Source: a virus. From it: a stretch of DNA of 37,477 nt. Below, piece after piece: positions 36,780 through 37,477 of this stretch; within the stretch, counting starts at the first letter, position 1; each line of letters opens with the position of its first letter. A program made the translations under genes and the position numbers. Below the pieces are notes generated by a model, which worked only from the letters and a program-made list of their open reading frames with translations, did no database searches and had not been told where the DNA came from. The DNA is taken from IMG/VR virus record IMGVR_UViG_3300011116_000430, positions 1-37,477 of that record; one strand, given 5' to 3'.

Positions 36780-37262
36780 ATGAGTGAAAAACAAGTCGGA
36801 ATGGAACTGCTTAAAACCATAAGGCTATTGGACAAGGCCAAGGAAAATGCCATCGAGCAGATGGGACAAGCCATAGGACTAGCCGCAGACGCTGGCGATA
36901 TTTTGCTATCGGCTCGCCAAGAAGGATTAGACCTAGAGGCCATCCAGACCCACGCCCAAATAAACGGTGAGCAAGCTAGGCGGTATGAGCGAGTCGCCAA
37001 ATCTCGCCCATCAATTCAAGCCCCTAGCCCCAGTGGTCTCAAGCAACTAGCCCTATGGACTGGATTGCTCCCAGACCCCATTGAGACCTCCACCCCTAGA
37101 TGCGAAGCGGCGTGGCACTCCTATATAGTCAAGGCTAGGCAATGGCTCGCACGCAAGAACATAAAGCAATGGTCATCAAGCCAAAAGGAACAGTTCCTTC
37201 AAGAGGCGAAGCCAATCGTTGATGCCTACCTTGAAGCTGGCGGTGAGGTAGAAAAGACCTAA
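36780..37262 (+). CDS. DUF3102-like helical protein
   Basis: A 160-residue protein from the ATG at 36780. The segment LLDKAKENAIEQMGQAIGLAADAGDILLSARQEGLDLEAIQTHAQINGEQARRYERVAKSRP resembles DUF3102-type or DNA-binding helical proteins of phages in which an INGEQARRYER-like recognition helix follows an amphipathic one. The rest is hydrophilic with AWHSYIVKARQWLARKNIKQW. No function is known. It is the last clear gene before the right end, and a possible small frame follows (37309 onward). Confidence 0.5.
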   Translation: MSEKQVGMELLKTIRLLDKAKENAIEQMGQAIGLAADAGDILLSARQEGLDLEAIQTHAQINGEQARRYERVAKSRPSIQAPSPSGLKQLALWTGLLPDPIETSTPRCEAAWHSYIVKARQWLARKNIKQWSSSQKEQFLQEAKPIVDAYLEAGGEVEKT

Positions 37263-37468
37263 AAAGGCTTAAAAAGTGGCTAAATTTGACCAAAAAGACG
37301 AAGCAACGATGACGATTTACGCGAGTTTTTATACAAAAAAAGCACAAGAAAAAATGCGATTTACACAAGTCTTGTCGCTGATTTTCAGCGAGTTACGCAA
37401 CAGCTTTTGTAAGTGGGTGGGGGGCAGGCAATTAGGAGGCTTCCGCTCCCAAAAATCTCAGTTTAACA
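37263..37468 (+). other. Right-end non-coding region with inverted repeat and cos left arm
   Basis: About 200 bases with no clear gene. An inverted repeat TCGCTGA/TCAGCGA (37375-37381 and 37385-37391, three-base centre) may be a terminase- or regulator-binding site. CTCCCAAA (37446-37453) and AGTTT (37460-37464) mirror TTTGGGAG and AAACT at the left end. An open frame begins ATG at 37309 and would run across the joined ends for 65 codons, but has no ribosome site and is not called. GGAGGC...CTCC just before the arm is a weak hairpin. Confidence 0.45.
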
Positions 37469-37477
37469 GGTTCCCAC
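37469..37477. repeat. Right copy of 9-bp terminal direct repeat (putative cos)
   Basis: GGTTCCCAC, identical to bases 1-9. See the left copy. If a filled-in overhang is present at both ends, the unique genome length is 37468 bases. Confidence 0.6.

Noticed and set aside
37309-37477. Open frame from ATG 37309 that stays open to the window end and, with the ends joined and one repeat copy removed, continues to a TAA near base 39 (65 codons).
   Set aside because: No ribosome site, odd composition, and it crosses the proposed cos site; more likely chance.
1-37477. tRNA genes, integrase and attachment sites.
   Set aside because: None were recognised by eye; a scan with a tRNA finder and recombinase profiles would settle it.

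Overview
The window looks like one essentially complete genome of a tailed double-stranded DNA phage, probably with a long non-contractile tail. All supported genes lie on the plus strand, packed with ATGA, TAATG or GTGA overlaps, and no stretch over about 215 bases lacks a gene. The first nine bases (GGTTCCCAC) recur as the last nine. They sit inside nested dyad symmetry formed when the two ends are joined, and the small terminase gene follows closely, as in a cos-type genome like lambda. The host is probably Gram-negative, because there are lipoproteins with lipoboxes and a spanin-like overlapping pair, but nothing names it. A cysteine-rich domain in the portal tail resembles domains I recall from aquatic phages; that link is weak. 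I see no integrase, CI-like repressor, tRNA, DNA polymerase, reverse transcriptase or CRISPR array, so a lytic life style is more likely but unproven.

Layout. 1-5535: packaging end, with a ParB-like protein, small terminase, a 24-residue membrane peptide, an HNH nuclease, a helicase-DNA methyltransferase fusion and a GpA-type large terminase. 5522-11244: head genes in lambda order (W-like joiner, a very long portal, protease with a nested scaffold, decoration protein, major capsid protein), closed by a strong terminator at 11273-11313. 11350-16312: accessory cassette of three glycosyltransferase-like and three methyltransferase-like genes plus one small unknown gene, inserted between head and tail. 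16329-26976: neck and tail genes, with two tandem paralogous completion-type proteins, fibre-like proteins, a small lipoprotein/coiled-coil membrane group, tail tube, a G/GT chaperone pair expressed by a GGGAAAC minus-one frameshift, tape measure, tail-tip proteins and a fibre.

26983-28247: a zinc-finger-like protein and the lysis genes (two small membrane proteins, an overlapping lipoprotein and an M15-type endolysin). 28251-29625: MazG-like protein, metallophosphoesterase and a winged-helix protein. 29710-33646: early accessory and recombination genes (ligase-like protein with an altered KxDG motif, VSR/VRR-like nuclease, a protein ending in an SSB-like DEIPF tail, GIY-YIG nuclease and several tiny membrane proteins). 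33643-37262: a replication-initiator-like gene that carries four tandem heptamers and an inverted repeat (candidate origin), followed by HTH proteins and a membrane-anchored 3D-domain protein.

The strongest points for follow-up are the cos-like ends, the GT frameshift, a second A7 frameshift candidate that would fuse two paralogous tail proteins, an A9 tract in the portal linker, the glycosyltransferase/methyltransferase cassette, the origin inside the initiator gene, and genes with -10-like boxes only 6 to 9 bases before a start codon that has no Shine-Dalgarno sequence, suggesting leaderless mRNAs. All functions are read from motifs and gene order without database searches.
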